A DNA stretch of 64,000 nucleotides. Origin: Ideonella sp. (GTDB taxonomy: Bacteria > Pseudomonadota > Gammaproteobacteria > Burkholderiales > Burkholderiaceae_C). The position numbers and the translations under genes were made by a program. Every line of letters starts with the position of its first letter. Positions within the stretch are counted from its first letter, which is position 1. This document shows, one piece after another, positions 41,666 through 51,085 of this stretch. The stretch covers positions 1 through 64,000 of the forward strand of contig NZ_JADJDO010000001.1 of NCBI RefSeq assembly GCF_016702655.1, given 5' to 3'. The notes beneath the pieces are model-generated. The model was not told where the DNA came from. It ran no database searches and saw only the letters and a program-made list of their open reading frames with translations.

Positions 41666-42531
41666 ACCGAGCGTCCGCGAGCGCGCGCTGCCGGTGCTGG
41701 CCGTGCTGGCTGCGATCGGCGTCGTGTGGTATCTGGCTGCGGTATGGCTCAACGCGCCGCAGGTCATCGAGCGGACCTTCGCCGACCGGCCCGACTGGGC
41801 CTGGCGCGAGCTCGTCGCCGAGACCTGGCGCATGCAGCGGCCGGTGCTGCCGGCGCCGCACCAGATCGCGATCGACCTCGCCGACTCGGTCTTCGGCTGG
41901 CCGATCGACTCGCCGCGCAGCCTGATCTACCACGCCGGCGTCACGAGCGGCGCAACGCTGCTCGGCTTCGTGCTCGGCACGCTGCTCGGCGCAGTGCTCG
42001 CGGTCGCGATCGTGCTGCTGCCGACGCTCGAGCGCGCGGTGTTCCCGTGGATCATCGCATCGCAGACCGTGCCGGTGCTCGCGATCGCGCCCATCATCAT
42101 CGTCATCCTCGGCAACTTCAACCTCACCGGCGTGCTGCCGAAGGCCATCATCTCGATGTACCTGTGCTTCTTTCCGGTCGTCGTCGCGATGGTCAAGGGG
42201 CTGCGCTCGCCGGGGGTATTCGAGCGCGAACTGATGCACCTATGCCGCGTCGCAGCGCCAGGCGTTCTGGAAACTGCGCCTGCCGGCGTCGCTGCCCTTC
42301 CTGTTTCCGTCGCTGCGGGTCGCGATCGCGGCCGGCCTCGTCGGCGCGATCGTCGGCGAGCTGCCTACCGGCGCCCAGGCCGGCCTGGGCGCGCGGCTGC
42401 TCACCGGCTCGTACTACGGCAACACGGTGCAGATCTGGTCTGCACTCGTGATGGCGGCGCTGCTCGGCCTGGCGCTCACCGCGGCGGTGGCACTCGCCGA
42501 GCGCGCGCTCGTGGCCGGAGGCAGGCGCTGA
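41655..42531 (+). pseudogene. ABC transporter permease 1 of the pyrimidine locus, frameshifted
   Basis: An SsuC/ThiX-like inner-membrane permease. The first frame encodes MATEPSVRERALPVLAVLA, several membrane helices (LLGFVLGTLLGAVLAVAIVL, TVPVLAIAPIIIVILG) and reaches FERELMH at 42239. Coding then continues one frame over as YAASQRQAFWKLRLPASLPF with LVGAIVGELPTGAQAGLGAR, ending at a TGA at 42529-42531. The break falls in the EAA loop that contacts the ATPase, so one chain of about 292 residues was intended. Two missing bases or one extra base near 42240 explain it. The next permease ATG overlaps this stop. Confidence 0.75.
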
Positions 42532-43679
42532 TGGGCGCTCCGATCTTCGGCCAACCGCGCCAGATCCTCGTCGCGCTGCTGCCGCTGGTGTTCGCGCTGC
42601 AGGCGCTGTGGCGGCCGATAGCCGGCACGCAGGACGGGCGCGTGCTCGAATGGAGCGCGCAGGCCGCGCTGCTGCCCTATGCGCTGGCCGCGGTGGTTGC
42701 TGCGGTGCTGTCGCTGTGGCCGCTGCGACGTGCCGGTGCGGTGCTTGCCTTTGTCGTGCTCGCAGGGCTTGCCGCGGTCGCGCCGCTGACGTTGCTCGCG
42801 CAGCAGGACCCGGCCGCGCCGCCCGCCTGGGACGCCGGCTTCTGGCTCTATGCGGTCGCGCTCGCGCTGCTGGCCGGCGTGTCGCTGCGCCGCGTCGCAG
42901 CGCTCGACCTGCAGGGGCCGGTCGGCGCGCAGGCCACGGCCATCCTCTTCGGCGCCTGGGCGCTCGTGTTCTGGCAGTTGCTGATCCAGGCCTTCGAGGT
43001 GCCCAAGGTACTGATGCCGGCACCGAGCCAGATCTGGACTGCGCTCGTGGCGAGCTGGGACACGCTCTTCGTCGACTTCGTGCAGACCGTGCTGCACGCG
43101 GTGCTGATCGGCTACGCCATCGGTTGCGGCGCGGGATTTGCGGTCGGCGTGCTGATCGATCGCAGCCCCTTCCTGCAGCGCGGGCTGCTGCCGCTGTCGG
43201 CGCTCGCGAGCACGGTGCCGCTGGTCGGCGTGGCGCCGATCTTCGTGATGTGGTTCGGCTTCGACTGGCCGTCCAAGGCCGCCGTCGTGGCGCTGATGAC
43301 GTTCTTTCCGATGCTCGTCAACACGCTTGCCGGGCTGCAATCTGCGGGGGCCATGGAGCTCGACCTGATGCGCTCCTACGGCGCGGGCTACTGGCGCAGC
43401 CTCGCAATGCTGCGCATCCCGGTCGCGCTGCCGTTCGTGTTCAATGCGCTGAAGGTCAATTCGACGCTCGCCTTGATCGGCGCCATCGTCGCCGAGTTCT
43501 TCGGCTCGCCGATCTCGGGGCTGGGGTTTCGCATCTCGACCGAGGCCGCGCGGCTGAACATGCCGGTCGTGTGGGCCGCGATCCTCGTCGCCGCAGTCTC
43601 GGGGTCGCTCGCCTTCGCGCTGCTCGCCTGGGCCGAGCGGCGCGCGACGTTCTGGCATCCTTCGCTACGCAAGAGCTGA
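42531..43679 (+). CDS. ABC transporter permease 2 of the pyrimidine locus
   Basis: A 382-residue permease. An unusual N-terminal part of about 140 residues has about four additional membrane helices. The standard BPD_transp_1 core from about residue 165 follows (PAPSQIWTALVASWDTLFVD, then ASTVPLVGVAPIFVMWFGF). The EAA-type loop reads LMRSYGAGYWRSLAMLRIPV. Most relatives are about 260-290 residues. The TGATG overlap couples it to permease 1, and the two probably form a heterodimer. Confidence 0.85.
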   Translation: MGAPIFGQPRQILVALLPLVFALQALWRPIAGTQDGRVLEWSAQAALLPYALAAVVAAVLSLWPLRRAGAVLAFVVLAGLAAVAPLTLLAQQDPAAPPAWDAGFWLYAVALALLAGVSLRRVAALDLQGPVGAQATAILFGAWALVFWQLLIQAFEVPKVLMPAPSQIWTALVASWDTLFVDFVQTVLHAVLIGYAIGCGAGFAVGVLIDRSPFLQRGLLPLSALASTVPLVGVAPIFVMWFGFDWPSKAAVVALMTFFPMLVNTLAGLQSAGAMELDLMRSYGAGYWRSLAMLRIPVALPFVFNALKVNSTLALIGAIVAEFFGSPISGLGFRISTEAARLNMPVVWAAILVAAVSGSLAFALLAWAERRATFWHPSLRKS

Positions 43680-43722
43680 CGCATCACAACCCGCCGCAAG
43701 GCAATCACAACGAGGAGAGACG

Positions 43723-44736
43723 ATGAAACTCACGACATGCAAACGCTTGCTCGGCCTGGCGCTCGCCGGCCTGCTGGCCACCACCGCCCAGGCGGCCGAC
43801 AAGTTCACGGTGCAGTTGAAATGGCTGCCGCAGGCGCAGTTTGCCGGCTACTACGTGGCCGCGGCCAAGGGCTTCTACAAGGAAGCGGACCTGGACGTGA
43901 CGATCAAGCCCGGCGGCCCCGACATCGCACCGCCGCAGGTGCTCGCTGCCAACGGCGCCGACCTCGCGGTGGATTGGATGCCCAGCGCCCTGGCCGCGCG
44001 CGAGGCCGGCGCGCCGCTCGTCAACGTGGCGCAGATCTTCAACCGCTCGGGGATGATGCTGACCTGCAAGAAGGCGAGCGGCGTCGCGACGCCGAAGGAC
44101 TTCAAGGGCAAGACGCTCGGCGTCTGGTTCGGCGGCAACGAGTATCCCTTCCTCGCCTGGATGGCTATCCTCAAGCTCAGCACCACCGGCGCGACCCCCG
44201 ACGTCAAGGTCCTGAAGCAGGGCTTCAACGTCGACCCGCTGCTGCAGAACCAGGCTGCCTGCATCTCGACCATGATCTACAACGAGTACTGGCAGGTGGT
44301 CGATGCCGGCGTCAAGCCGGATCAGCTCGTGACCTTCTTCTACGAGGATCAAGGCGTCGCGATGCTCGAGGACGGCCTGTACGCCCTCGGGCCCAAGCTC
44401 AAGGACCCGGCCTTCGTCGCCAAGGCAGGCCGCTTCCTGAAGGCCACGCTCAAGGGCTGGGACTACGCGCTGAAGAACCAGGACGAGGCGGTGCGAATCG
44501 TGCTCGCCGCCGACGCCTCGGGCGGCTCGACGGCAGCGATCCAGAAGCGCCAGCTCGAGAACGTCGCCAAGCTCATCACGAACGCTGGCACGGCCAAGCT
44601 CGGCCAGCTCGACCCCGCCGCCTACCAGCGCACGGTCAAGGTCCTGCTCTCCGGCGGCAGCGCACCGGTGATCAAGAAGGACCCGGGGCCGGACGCCTGG
44701 AGCAACGTGGTGTTCGAGAAGGCGATGGGGAAGTAG
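43723..44736 (+). CDS. ABC transporter substrate-binding protein (NMT1/THI5-like)
   Basis: A 337-residue periplasmic protein. The signal peptide ends near LATTAQAADKF. The mature protein shows the NMT1/THI5 fold (VQLKWLPQAQFAGYYVAAAK, GFYKEADLDVTIKPGG). GAGGAGAG precedes the ATG. It binds a pyrimidine-like ligand by analogy with this family and its context, though ligand specificity cannot be read from sequence. It is the last gene of the importer set, and a GC hairpin follows the stop. Confidence 0.88.
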   Translation: MKLTTCKRLLGLALAGLLATTAQAADKFTVQLKWLPQAQFAGYYVAAAKGFYKEADLDVTIKPGGPDIAPPQVLAANGADLAVDWMPSALAAREAGAPLVNVAQIFNRSGMMLTCKKASGVATPKDFKGKTLGVWFGGNEYPFLAWMAILKLSTTGATPDVKVLKQGFNVDPLLQNQAACISTMIYNEYWQVVDAGVKPDQLVTFFYEDQGVAMLEDGLYALGPKLKDPAFVAKAGRFLKATLKGWDYALKNQDEAVRIVLAADASGGSTAAIQKRQLENVAKLITNAGTAKLGQLDPAAYQRTVKVLLSGGSAPVIKKDPGPDAWSNVVFEKAMGK

Positions 44737-44738
44737 AT

Positions 44739-44755
44739 CCCGGCGCGGCGCCGGG
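44739..44755 (+). terminator. GC-rich hairpin after the binding-protein gene (weak terminator candidate)
   Basis: CCCGGC and GCCGGG arms around a GCGGC loop, 2 nt after the TAG. The stem is strong but no T-run follows, so it may stabilise the 3' end rather than end transcription by itself. Confidence 0.4.
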
Positions 44756-44988
44756 TCGCTGGTTGCGGCCCGGCGGCCGCGATCTGGCTGCGGGCTGCGG
44801 GCTGGTACAGTCGCAGCCCGGTAACGCCGCCTCGCTGCGGCACGACCGTGATGCGAGCAGCGCGTGCCGGGCCGGTTCGGTGCCGCATCGGTGGCTCGCG
44901 GCGCGATGAGCATTGCTCCTCGATCCAGTGCGCCGCCCGCTCGCGGGCCGGCAGCTTGCCCCCTTCACACCACGCCAAGGACAGATCC

Positions 44989-45864
44989 GTGATCTCCAAC
45001 ACCTCTCGAACCCTGCTCGCCGGCGTTGCCGCGGTGCTCGCCCTGGGCGCCTGCACGCAGCAGAAGGACGCAGCGCCTGCCGCCGTGGCTGCGAGCGGCC
45101 CCGCCGTGGCCACCGTCAACGGCGTGCCCATCACCGCCGCCCGCGTCGACGCGTTTGTCAAGCAGGGCGCCGCCGCGGGCCGGCCCGACACGCCCGAGGC
45201 GCGCAAGGCGATCATCGACGGCCTGGCGCTGCAGATGGTCGCCGCGGAGGAGGCGCTGAAGAAGGGCCTGGACAAGACGCCCGAAGTCGTCGACCAGCTC
45301 GATGGCGTGCGCCAGTCCATCCTCGCCAACGCCTATGTCGAAGACTTCATCAAGTCCAACCCGGTCAGCGACGACGCGATCAAGGCCGAATACGAGCGCG
45401 TCAAGGCGACCGTGACCGGCATGCAGTACAAGGCCAGGCACATCCTGGTCGAGCGTGAAGCCGAGGCGCGCGACATCATCGCCAAACTGAAGAAGGACGC
45501 GAAGTCCTTCGACAAGCTGGCGATGGCCAAGTCCATGGACCCCGGCTCCAAGGCGCGCGGCGGCGACCTGGGCTGGTTCGACCCGAGGCGCATGGTGCCC
45601 GAGTTCGGCGCCGCGCTCGCCAAGCTCGAGAAGGGCCAGTTCACGCAGGAGCCGGTGAAGACCCAGTTCGGCTACCACGTGATCCTGCTCGAGGACTCGA
45701 AGCCGAACGAGGCGCCGGCCCTTGATACCGTCAAGGCCCAGTTGTCGCAGCAGTTGCAGCAGCAGAGCGTGAAGAAGCAGCTCGACGATCTGAAGGCCAA
45801 GGCCAGGATCGAGATCGTCGGTGCGCCGGCAGGCGCGGCGTCGGCCGCGTCTGCGGCCAAGTGA
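44989..45864 (+). CDS. Parvulin-type peptidyl-prolyl isomerase lipoprotein
   Basis: A 291-residue protein. A GTG start at 44989 has AAGGA just before it. The signal ends in a lipobox (VLALGACTQQ), followed by a SurA-N-like chaperone region (residues 35-130) and one parvulin domain (about 145-235: YKARHILVEREAEARDII, DLGWFDPRRMVPEFG, FGYHVILLED). The C-terminal tail is Gln/Lys-rich. It probably sits on the inner or outer membrane and helps envelope proteins fold. The upstream gap has a TACAGT box (44806-44811) within a CGGGCTG/CAGCCCG hairpin. Confidence 0.88.
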   Translation: MISNTSRTLLAGVAAVLALGACTQQKDAAPAAVAASGPAVATVNGVPITAARVDAFVKQGAAAGRPDTPEARKAIIDGLALQMVAAEEALKKGLDKTPEVVDQLDGVRQSILANAYVEDFIKSNPVSDDAIKAEYERVKATVTGMQYKARHILVEREAEARDIIAKLKKDAKSFDKLAMAKSMDPGSKARGGDLGWFDPRRMVPEFGAALAKLEKGQFTQEPVKTQFGYHVILLEDSKPNEAPALDTVKAQLSQQLQQQSVKKQLDDLKAKARIEIVGAPAGAASAASAAK

Positions 45865-45956
45865 TGCGAGCCGTCGACGTCGGCAGCCAGAGTGCCTGAT
45901 CGACCCGCAGCACTCGCTGCCGGCGCGCGAGCGCCGGCTGCGGATGCGATCGGCCG

Positions 45957-46328
45957 ATGCTGACCCGCTTCGTCACGACGCTGCTGTGGCGGACGCTGGC
46001 GCTCGTCTGTCTGGTGCTCGGCCTGATCGGCATCTTCCTGCCCGGCCTGCCGACGGTGCCCTTCCTGCTCGTCGCGGCCTGGGCCGGCGGCCGCGGCTGG
46101 CCGCGGCTCGAAGCGTGGCTGCTCGCGCACCCGCGCCATGGCCCGCCGATCCGGCGCTGGCGCGATCACCGCGCCGTGCCGCGGCGCGCCAAGTGGTTCG
46201 CGAGCGCCACCATGGTCGCGAGCACCGCGCTGATCGGCGCGTCGTCGGCGCCGCTGGCGTTGAAGATCGGTGTGCCGCTCGTGATGCTGGCCGTCGCGAC
46301 ATGGCTGTGGCGGCGGCCTGAGGTGTGA
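45957..46328 (+). CDS. YbaN/DUF454 family inner-membrane protein
   Basis: A 123-residue small membrane protein. The first helix reads LLWRTLALVCLVLGLIGIF, with LPGLPTVPFLLVAAW (the conserved LPxxPT signature), then a basic loop and two C-terminal helices. E. coli YbaN is the relative, of unknown function. The pseudouridine synthase gene begins 10 nt downstream, so they may be co-transcribed. Confidence 0.88.
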   Translation: MLTRFVTTLLWRTLALVCLVLGLIGIFLPGLPTVPFLLVAAWAGGRGWPRLEAWLLAHPRHGPPIRRWRDHRAVPRRAKWFASATMVASTALIGASSAPLALKIGVPLVMLAVATWLWRRPEV

Positions 46329-46338
46329 TGGGCTTCGC

Positions 46339-47043
46339 ATGAGGCTGATGCGATGGGCGCAGGTGCTCTTCAGCCAGGGCTTCGGCACCCGGCGCGAGTG
46401 CGACGCGCTGCTTGCAGCCGGGCTGGTGACGCACGACGGTGCCGTCGTCGGCGCCGACGATGCGGTCGAGCCCGAGTGTCTGTGGTTCGAGGTCCGCGGC
46501 GAGCGCTGGCCCTACCGCGACAAGGCGCTCGTCGTGCTGCACAAGCCGGCCGGCTACGAGTGCTCGCGCAAGCCCAGGCATTACCCGAGCGTGATGAACC
46601 TGCTGCCGCTGCCGCTGCGGCTGCGCGACGTGCAGCCGGTCGGTCGGCTCGACGCCGACACCACCGGCCTGCTGCTGCTGACCGACGACGGCGCGCTGAT
46701 CCACCGCCTCACGTCGCCGAAGAAGCATGTGCCCAAGGTCTACGAGATCGGCACTGCCGATCCGGTGGCGCCGGCGCAGGTCGATGCGCTGCTGCGCGGG
46801 GTCGTGCTGCACGACGATCCGCAGCCGGTGCGCGCCGCGGCGTGCGTGGCGACCGGCACGCATGCGCTGCGCATGACCTTGCTCGAAGGCAAGTACCACC
46901 AGGTCAAACGCATGGTCGCGGCGGCCGGCAACACGGTCGCGACGCTGCACCGCAGCCGCTATGGCGCGCTCGATCTGCCCGCCGGCCTGGCGCCGGGGCA
47001 ATGGCGCTGGCTGGACGGCCCGCAGGCGGTGCTCGGCGGCTGA
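46339..47043 (+). CDS. rsuA: RsuA-family rRNA pseudouridine synthase
   Basis: A 234-residue synthase. An N-terminal S4 domain (MRWAQVLFSQGFGTRRECDA) precedes a catalytic domain with the active-site Asp in VGRLDADTTGLLLLT and the C-terminal LLEGKYHQVKRMVAAAGN. These features match RsuA, which makes pseudouridine at a single 16S position (516 in E. coli). The close paralogs RluE/RluF modify 23S RNA and are not excluded. Confidence 0.87.
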   Translation: MRLMRWAQVLFSQGFGTRRECDALLAAGLVTHDGAVVGADDAVEPECLWFEVRGERWPYRDKALVVLHKPAGYECSRKPRHYPSVMNLLPLPLRLRDVQPVGRLDADTTGLLLLTDDGALIHRLTSPKKHVPKVYEIGTADPVAPAQVDALLRGVVLHDDPQPVRAAACVATGTHALRMTLLEGKYHQVKRMVAAAGNTVATLHRSRYGALDLPAGLAPGQWRWLDGPQAVLGG

Positions 47044-47082
47044 TCGCCGCGCCACAGCGCAGGCGCCGCCGATAATGCGGCG

Positions 47083-48105
47083 ATGCAGGTCTTTCGCGGC
47101 GTTCACCATCCCGGCATCGCGAGCGCGTGCGCGCTGACGATCGGCAACTTCGACGGCGTGCACCGCGGGCACCAGGCGATGCTCGCGCTGCTGCACTCCG
47201 AGGGCCGGCACCGCGGCCTGCCGACCTCGGTGCTGACCTTCGAGCCGCACCCGCGCGACTTCTTCGCGCAGCGCAGCGGCAGACCCGAGCTCGCGCCGCC
47301 GCGCATCGCGACGCTGCGCGACAAGCTCGGCGAGCTCGAACGCTGCGGCGTCGACCAGGCGATCGTGGTGCGCTTCGACGAAGCCTTCGCGGGCCAGTCG
47401 CCGCAGGCCTTCATCGACGACATGCTCGTCGCCGGGCTCGGTGCGCGCTACGTGCTCGTCGGCGACGACTTCCGCTTCGGCGCCCGCCGCGCCGGCGACT
47501 ACGCGATGCTCGATGCCGCCGGCCAGGCGCAGGGCTTCGACGTCGCGCGCATGATGAGCTACGAGGTCCACGGCCTGCGCGTCAGCAGCTCGGCGGTGCG
47601 CGGCGCACTGGCCGAAGGCAACATGGAGTTGACCGCCAGCCTGCTCGGCCGCCCCTACAGCATCAGCGGCCACGTGACGCACGGGCGCAGGCTCGGGCGC
47701 GAGCTCGGCCGCAGCTCGAGCGCGCACGACGACGGCTTTCGCACGCTGAACCTGCGCTTCCCGCACGCGCGCGCCGCGGCGATGGGCGTCTATGCGGTGC
47801 AGGTGCATGGCCTTGCCGACGAGGCGCTGCCCGGCGTGGCGAGCCTGGGCGTGCGGCCGACGGTCGAGGACGCCGGCCGCGTGCTGCTCGAGGTGCACTG
47901 CCTCGCGTGGCCGGCTGCGCTCGGGCCCGAGGGGGGCTACGGTAAACTCGTGCGCGTGGAACTGCTGCACAAACTGCGTGACGAAGCCCGCTACGACGGG
48001 CTCGCGGCGCTCACTGCCGCGATCCGCAAGGACGTGGCCGACGCGCGCGCATTCCTGGCCGGCCACGCGGCGCAGCGCCGCCAGACGACGCGCGACCGAA
48101 TTTGA
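47083..48105 (+). CDS. ribF: Bifunctional riboflavin kinase/FAD synthetase
   Basis: A 340-residue enzyme that makes FMN and then FAD. The N-terminal nucleotidyltransferase domain has ALTIGNFDGVHRGHQAML and LVGDDFRFGARRAGDY. The C-terminal kinase has ISGHVTHGRRLGRELG and a GVYAVQVHGL strand. The order ribF-ileS-lspA is conserved in many proteobacteria, and the 90-nt gap to ileS suggests a common transcript. Confidence 0.95.
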   Translation: MQVFRGVHHPGIASACALTIGNFDGVHRGHQAMLALLHSEGRHRGLPTSVLTFEPHPRDFFAQRSGRPELAPPRIATLRDKLGELERCGVDQAIVVRFDEAFAGQSPQAFIDDMLVAGLGARYVLVGDDFRFGARRAGDYAMLDAAGQAQGFDVARMMSYEVHGLRVSSSAVRGALAEGNMELTASLLGRPYSISGHVTHGRRLGRELGRSSSAHDDGFRTLNLRFPHARAAAMGVYAVQVHGLADEALPGVASLGVRPTVEDAGRVLLEVHCLAWPAALGPEGGYGKLVRVELLHKLRDEARYDGLAALTAAIRKDVADARAFLAGHAAQRRQTTRDRI

Positions 48106-48195
48106 CGCAGACGGCGTGACCCTCGCGCACCGGGTGCCGCCAGACGCGCGGCCACCGGCCGCCACCCCCGACGACGTTACGCATTGGAATCTGCC

Positions 48196-51084
48196 ATGGC
48201 CGACGAGCCCGCGACCGACTACCGTGCCACCCTGAACCTGCCCGACACGCCGTTCCCGATGCGCGGCGACCTGCCCCGGCGCGAGCCGGGCTGGGTCAAG
48301 GCCTGGGACGAGCAGGGCATCTACCAGCGGCTGCGCGACGCGCGCCACGGCGCGCCGCTGTTCGTGCTGCACGACGGGCCGCCCTATGCCAACGGCGCCA
48401 TCCACATGGGCCACGCCGTCAACAAGGTGCTCAAGGACATGATCGTCAAGGCGCGCCAGTTGAAGGGCTTCGACGCGCAGTACGTGCCGGGCTGGGACTG
48501 CCATGGCCTGCCGATCGAGAATGCGATCGAGAAGGCGCATGGCCGCCACCTGAGCCGCGACGACATGCAGGCCAGGAGCCGTGCCTACGCCACCGAGCAG
48601 ATCGCGCTGCAGATGGCCGACTTCAAGCGCCTGGGCGTGCTCGGCGACTGGGAACACCGCTACGCGACGATGGACCCGGCCAACGAGGCCGGCGAGATCC
48701 GCGCCTTCAAGCGCGTCGTCGAGCGCGGCTTCGTCTACCGCGGTCTCAAGCCGGTGTACTGGTGCTTCGACTGCGGCTCGTCGCTGGCCGAGTTCGAGAT
48801 CGAGTACGCCGACAAGAAGAGCCAGACGGTCGACGTCGGCTTCCTATGCGCCGATCCCGAGCGGCTGGCCAGCGCGTTCGGCCTGATCCGGCTCGACAAG
48901 GACGCCTTCGCGGTGATCTGGACCACCACCGCGTGGACGCTGCCGGCCAACCAGGCGCTGAACCTGAACCCGAAGCTCGACTACGCGCTCGTCGACACCG
49001 AGCGCGGCATGCTCGTGCTCGCCGCGTCGCTCGTCGACGCCTGCCTGCAGCGCTACGGCCTCGCGGGGCGCGTCGTCGCGACGACGAAGGGCGAGATGCT
49101 CGGCGGCATCGCCTTTCGTCACCCGCTCGCGCATGTCGACGCCGGCTACGACCGGCTCGCGCCGGTGTACCTGGCCGACTACGCGACCGCCGACGACGGC
49201 ACCGGCATCGTGCACTCGGCGCCGGCCTACGGTGTCGACGACTTCGTGTCGTGCACCGCGCACGGCATGAAGTTCGACGACATCCTGAACCCGGTGCAGG
49301 GCAACGGCTCGTACGCGCCGGACTTCCCGCTCTTCGGCGGGCAGAACATCTGGGGTGCCGTGCCGGTCATCATCGAGGCGTTGAAGAACGCGGGCCGGCT
49401 CTTCGCCACGGCGACGATCACGCACAGCTACCCGCACTGCTGGCGTCACAAGAGCCCGGTGATCTACCGCGCCGCGGCGCAGTGGTTCGTCCGCATGGAC
49501 GAGGGCGAGGGCGTGTTCACCAAGGACAAGGCGCCACGCACGCTGCGCCAGACCGCGCTCGACGCGATCGACCAGACCGGCTTCTTTCCCGAGAACGGCC
49601 GCGCACGGCTGCGCGACATGATCGCCAACCGGCCCGACTGGTGCATCAGCCGCCAGCGCAGCTGGGGCGTGCCGCTGCCCTTCTTCCTGCACAAGGACAC
49701 GGGCGAGCTGCATCCGCGCACGATGGCCATCCTCGACCAGGCGGCCGACATCGTCGAGGCCGGCGGCATCGAGGCCTGGAGCCGCGCGACGGCCGAGCAG
49801 ATCCTCGGCGCCGAGGACGCGCAGCACTACACGAAGAGCAGCGACATCCTCGAAGTCTGGTTCGACTCCGGCTCGACCTTCCGCCACGTGCTGCGCGGCA
49901 CGCACGCCGGGACGGCCGCGCACCCGACGCACCACGCGAGCGGACCCGAGGCCGACCTCTACCTCGAGGGCCACGACCAGCACCGCGGCTGGTTCCACTC
50001 GTCGCTCTTGATCGCCTGCGCGCTCGAGGACCGCGCGCCCTACCGCGGCCTGCTCACGCACGGCTTCACGGTCGACAGCCAGGGCCGCAAGATGAGCAAG
50101 TCGCTCGGCAACGGCATCGAGCCGCAGGCGGTGAGCCAGAAGCTCGGCGCCGAGATCATCCGCCTGTGGGTCGCGGCGAGCGACTACTCGGGCGACATCG
50201 CCGGTGACGACAAGATCCTCGCCCGCGTCGTCGACGCCTATCGCCGCATCCGCAACACGCTGCGTTTCCTGCTCGCCAACACGAGCGACTTCGACGCCGC
50301 GCAGCACGCCGTGCCGGCGGCGCAGATGCTCGAGATCGACCGCTGGATGCTCGCCCGCGCAGCGCAGTTCCAATCGGAAGTGCTGGCGCACTACGAGGTC
50401 TACGAGTTCCACCCGGTCGTCGCCAAGCTGCAGCTCTTCTGCAGCGAGGACCTGGGCGCGTTCTACCTCGACATCCTGAAGGACCGCCTGTACACCACCG
50501 CGCCTGGGTCGCTGGCGCGGCGCTCTGCGCAGACCGCGCTGTGGCAGATCACGCATGCGATGCTGCGCTGGATGGCGCCGTTCCTGAGCTTCACCGCCGA
50601 AGAGGCGTGGGCGGTGTTCGCGCCCTGCGGCGACGCCTCGGCGGCGACGCACTCACCACCCTCGTCGGCGTCGATCTTCACCGAGACCTACTGGACGTTC
50701 GCGCCGCCCGCCGAAGCGCTGCTCGCCAAGTGGGCGCGCATCCGCGAAATCCGCGACCAGGCCAACAAGCAGATCGAAGCGGTGCGCGCCGAAGGCAAGG
50801 TCGGCTCGTCGCTGCAGGCCGAGTTGCGCATCGCCGCCGACGCGGCCGACCACGCCCTGCTCGCGTCGCTCGGCGACGACCTGCGCTTCGTGACCATCAC
50901 GTCGCAGGCAACGCTTGTCCAGGGCGACGCATTGGCGATCGAGGTCGCGCCATCGGCGGCAGTCAAGTGCGCGCGCTGCTGGCACTACCGCGGCGACGTC
51001 GGCCGCGATCCGGCCCACCCGGCGCTTTGCGCGCGCTGCACGAGCAACCTCTTCGGCGCGGGCGAGTTGCGCACGGTGGCTTGA
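48196..51084 (+). CDS. ileS: Isoleucyl-tRNA synthetase
   Basis: A 962-residue class I synthetase. The HIGH motif is HMGH at 70-73 (PYANGAIHMGH) and KMSKS is at 632-636. The editing domain and the C-terminal zinc finger (CARCWHYRG..CARC) are present, as in the bacterial type without eukaryote-like extensions. It charges tRNA-Ile and edits valine. The start MADEPATDY at 48196 is chosen over an upstream TTG. The dispersed repeat follows the stop by 1 nt, before lspA. Confidence 0.96.
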   Translation: MADEPATDYRATLNLPDTPFPMRGDLPRREPGWVKAWDEQGIYQRLRDARHGAPLFVLHDGPPYANGAIHMGHAVNKVLKDMIVKARQLKGFDAQYVPGWDCHGLPIENAIEKAHGRHLSRDDMQARSRAYATEQIALQMADFKRLGVLGDWEHRYATMDPANEAGEIRAFKRVVERGFVYRGLKPVYWCFDCGSSLAEFEIEYADKKSQTVDVGFLCADPERLASAFGLIRLDKDAFAVIWTTTAWTLPANQALNLNPKLDYALVDTERGMLVLAASLVDACLQRYGLAGRVVATTKGEMLGGIAFRHPLAHVDAGYDRLAPVYLADYATADDGTGIVHSAPAYGVDDFVSCTAHGMKFDDILNPVQGNGSYAPDFPLFGGQNIWGAVPVIIEALKNAGRLFATATITHSYPHCWRHKSPVIYRAAAQWFVRMDEGEGVFTKDKAPRTLRQTALDAIDQTGFFPENGRARLRDMIANRPDWCISRQRSWGVPLPFFLHKDTGELHPRTMAILDQAADIVEAGGIEAWSRATAEQILGAEDAQHYTKSSDILEVWFDSGSTFRHVLRGTHAGTAAHPTHHASGPEADLYLEGHDQHRGWFHSSLLIACALEDRAPYRGLLTHGFTVDSQGRKMSKSLGNGIEPQAVSQKLGAEIIRLWVAASDYSGDIAGDDKILARVVDAYRRIRNTLRFLLANTSDFDAAQHAVPAAQMLEIDRWMLARAAQFQSEVLAHYEVYEFHPVVAKLQLFCSEDLGAFYLDILKDRLYTTAPGSLARRSAQTALWQITHAMLRWMAPFLSFTAEEAWAVFAPCGDASAATHSPPSSASIFTETYWTFAPPAEALLAKWARIREIRDQANKQIEAVRAEGKVGSSLQAELRIAADAADHALLASLGDDLRFVTITSQATLVQGDALAIEVAPSAAVKCARCWHYRGDVGRDPAHPALCARCTSNLFGAGELRTVA

Positions 51085-51085
51085 A

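Noticed and set aside
41637..43679. A single open frame suggesting a fused double permease of 680 residues
   Set aside because: The middle (about 42240-42530) translates to Arg-rich nonsense in that frame, while the adjacent frame gives a perfect permease C-terminus ending at a stop that overlaps the next ATG. It is a frameshift, not a fusion.
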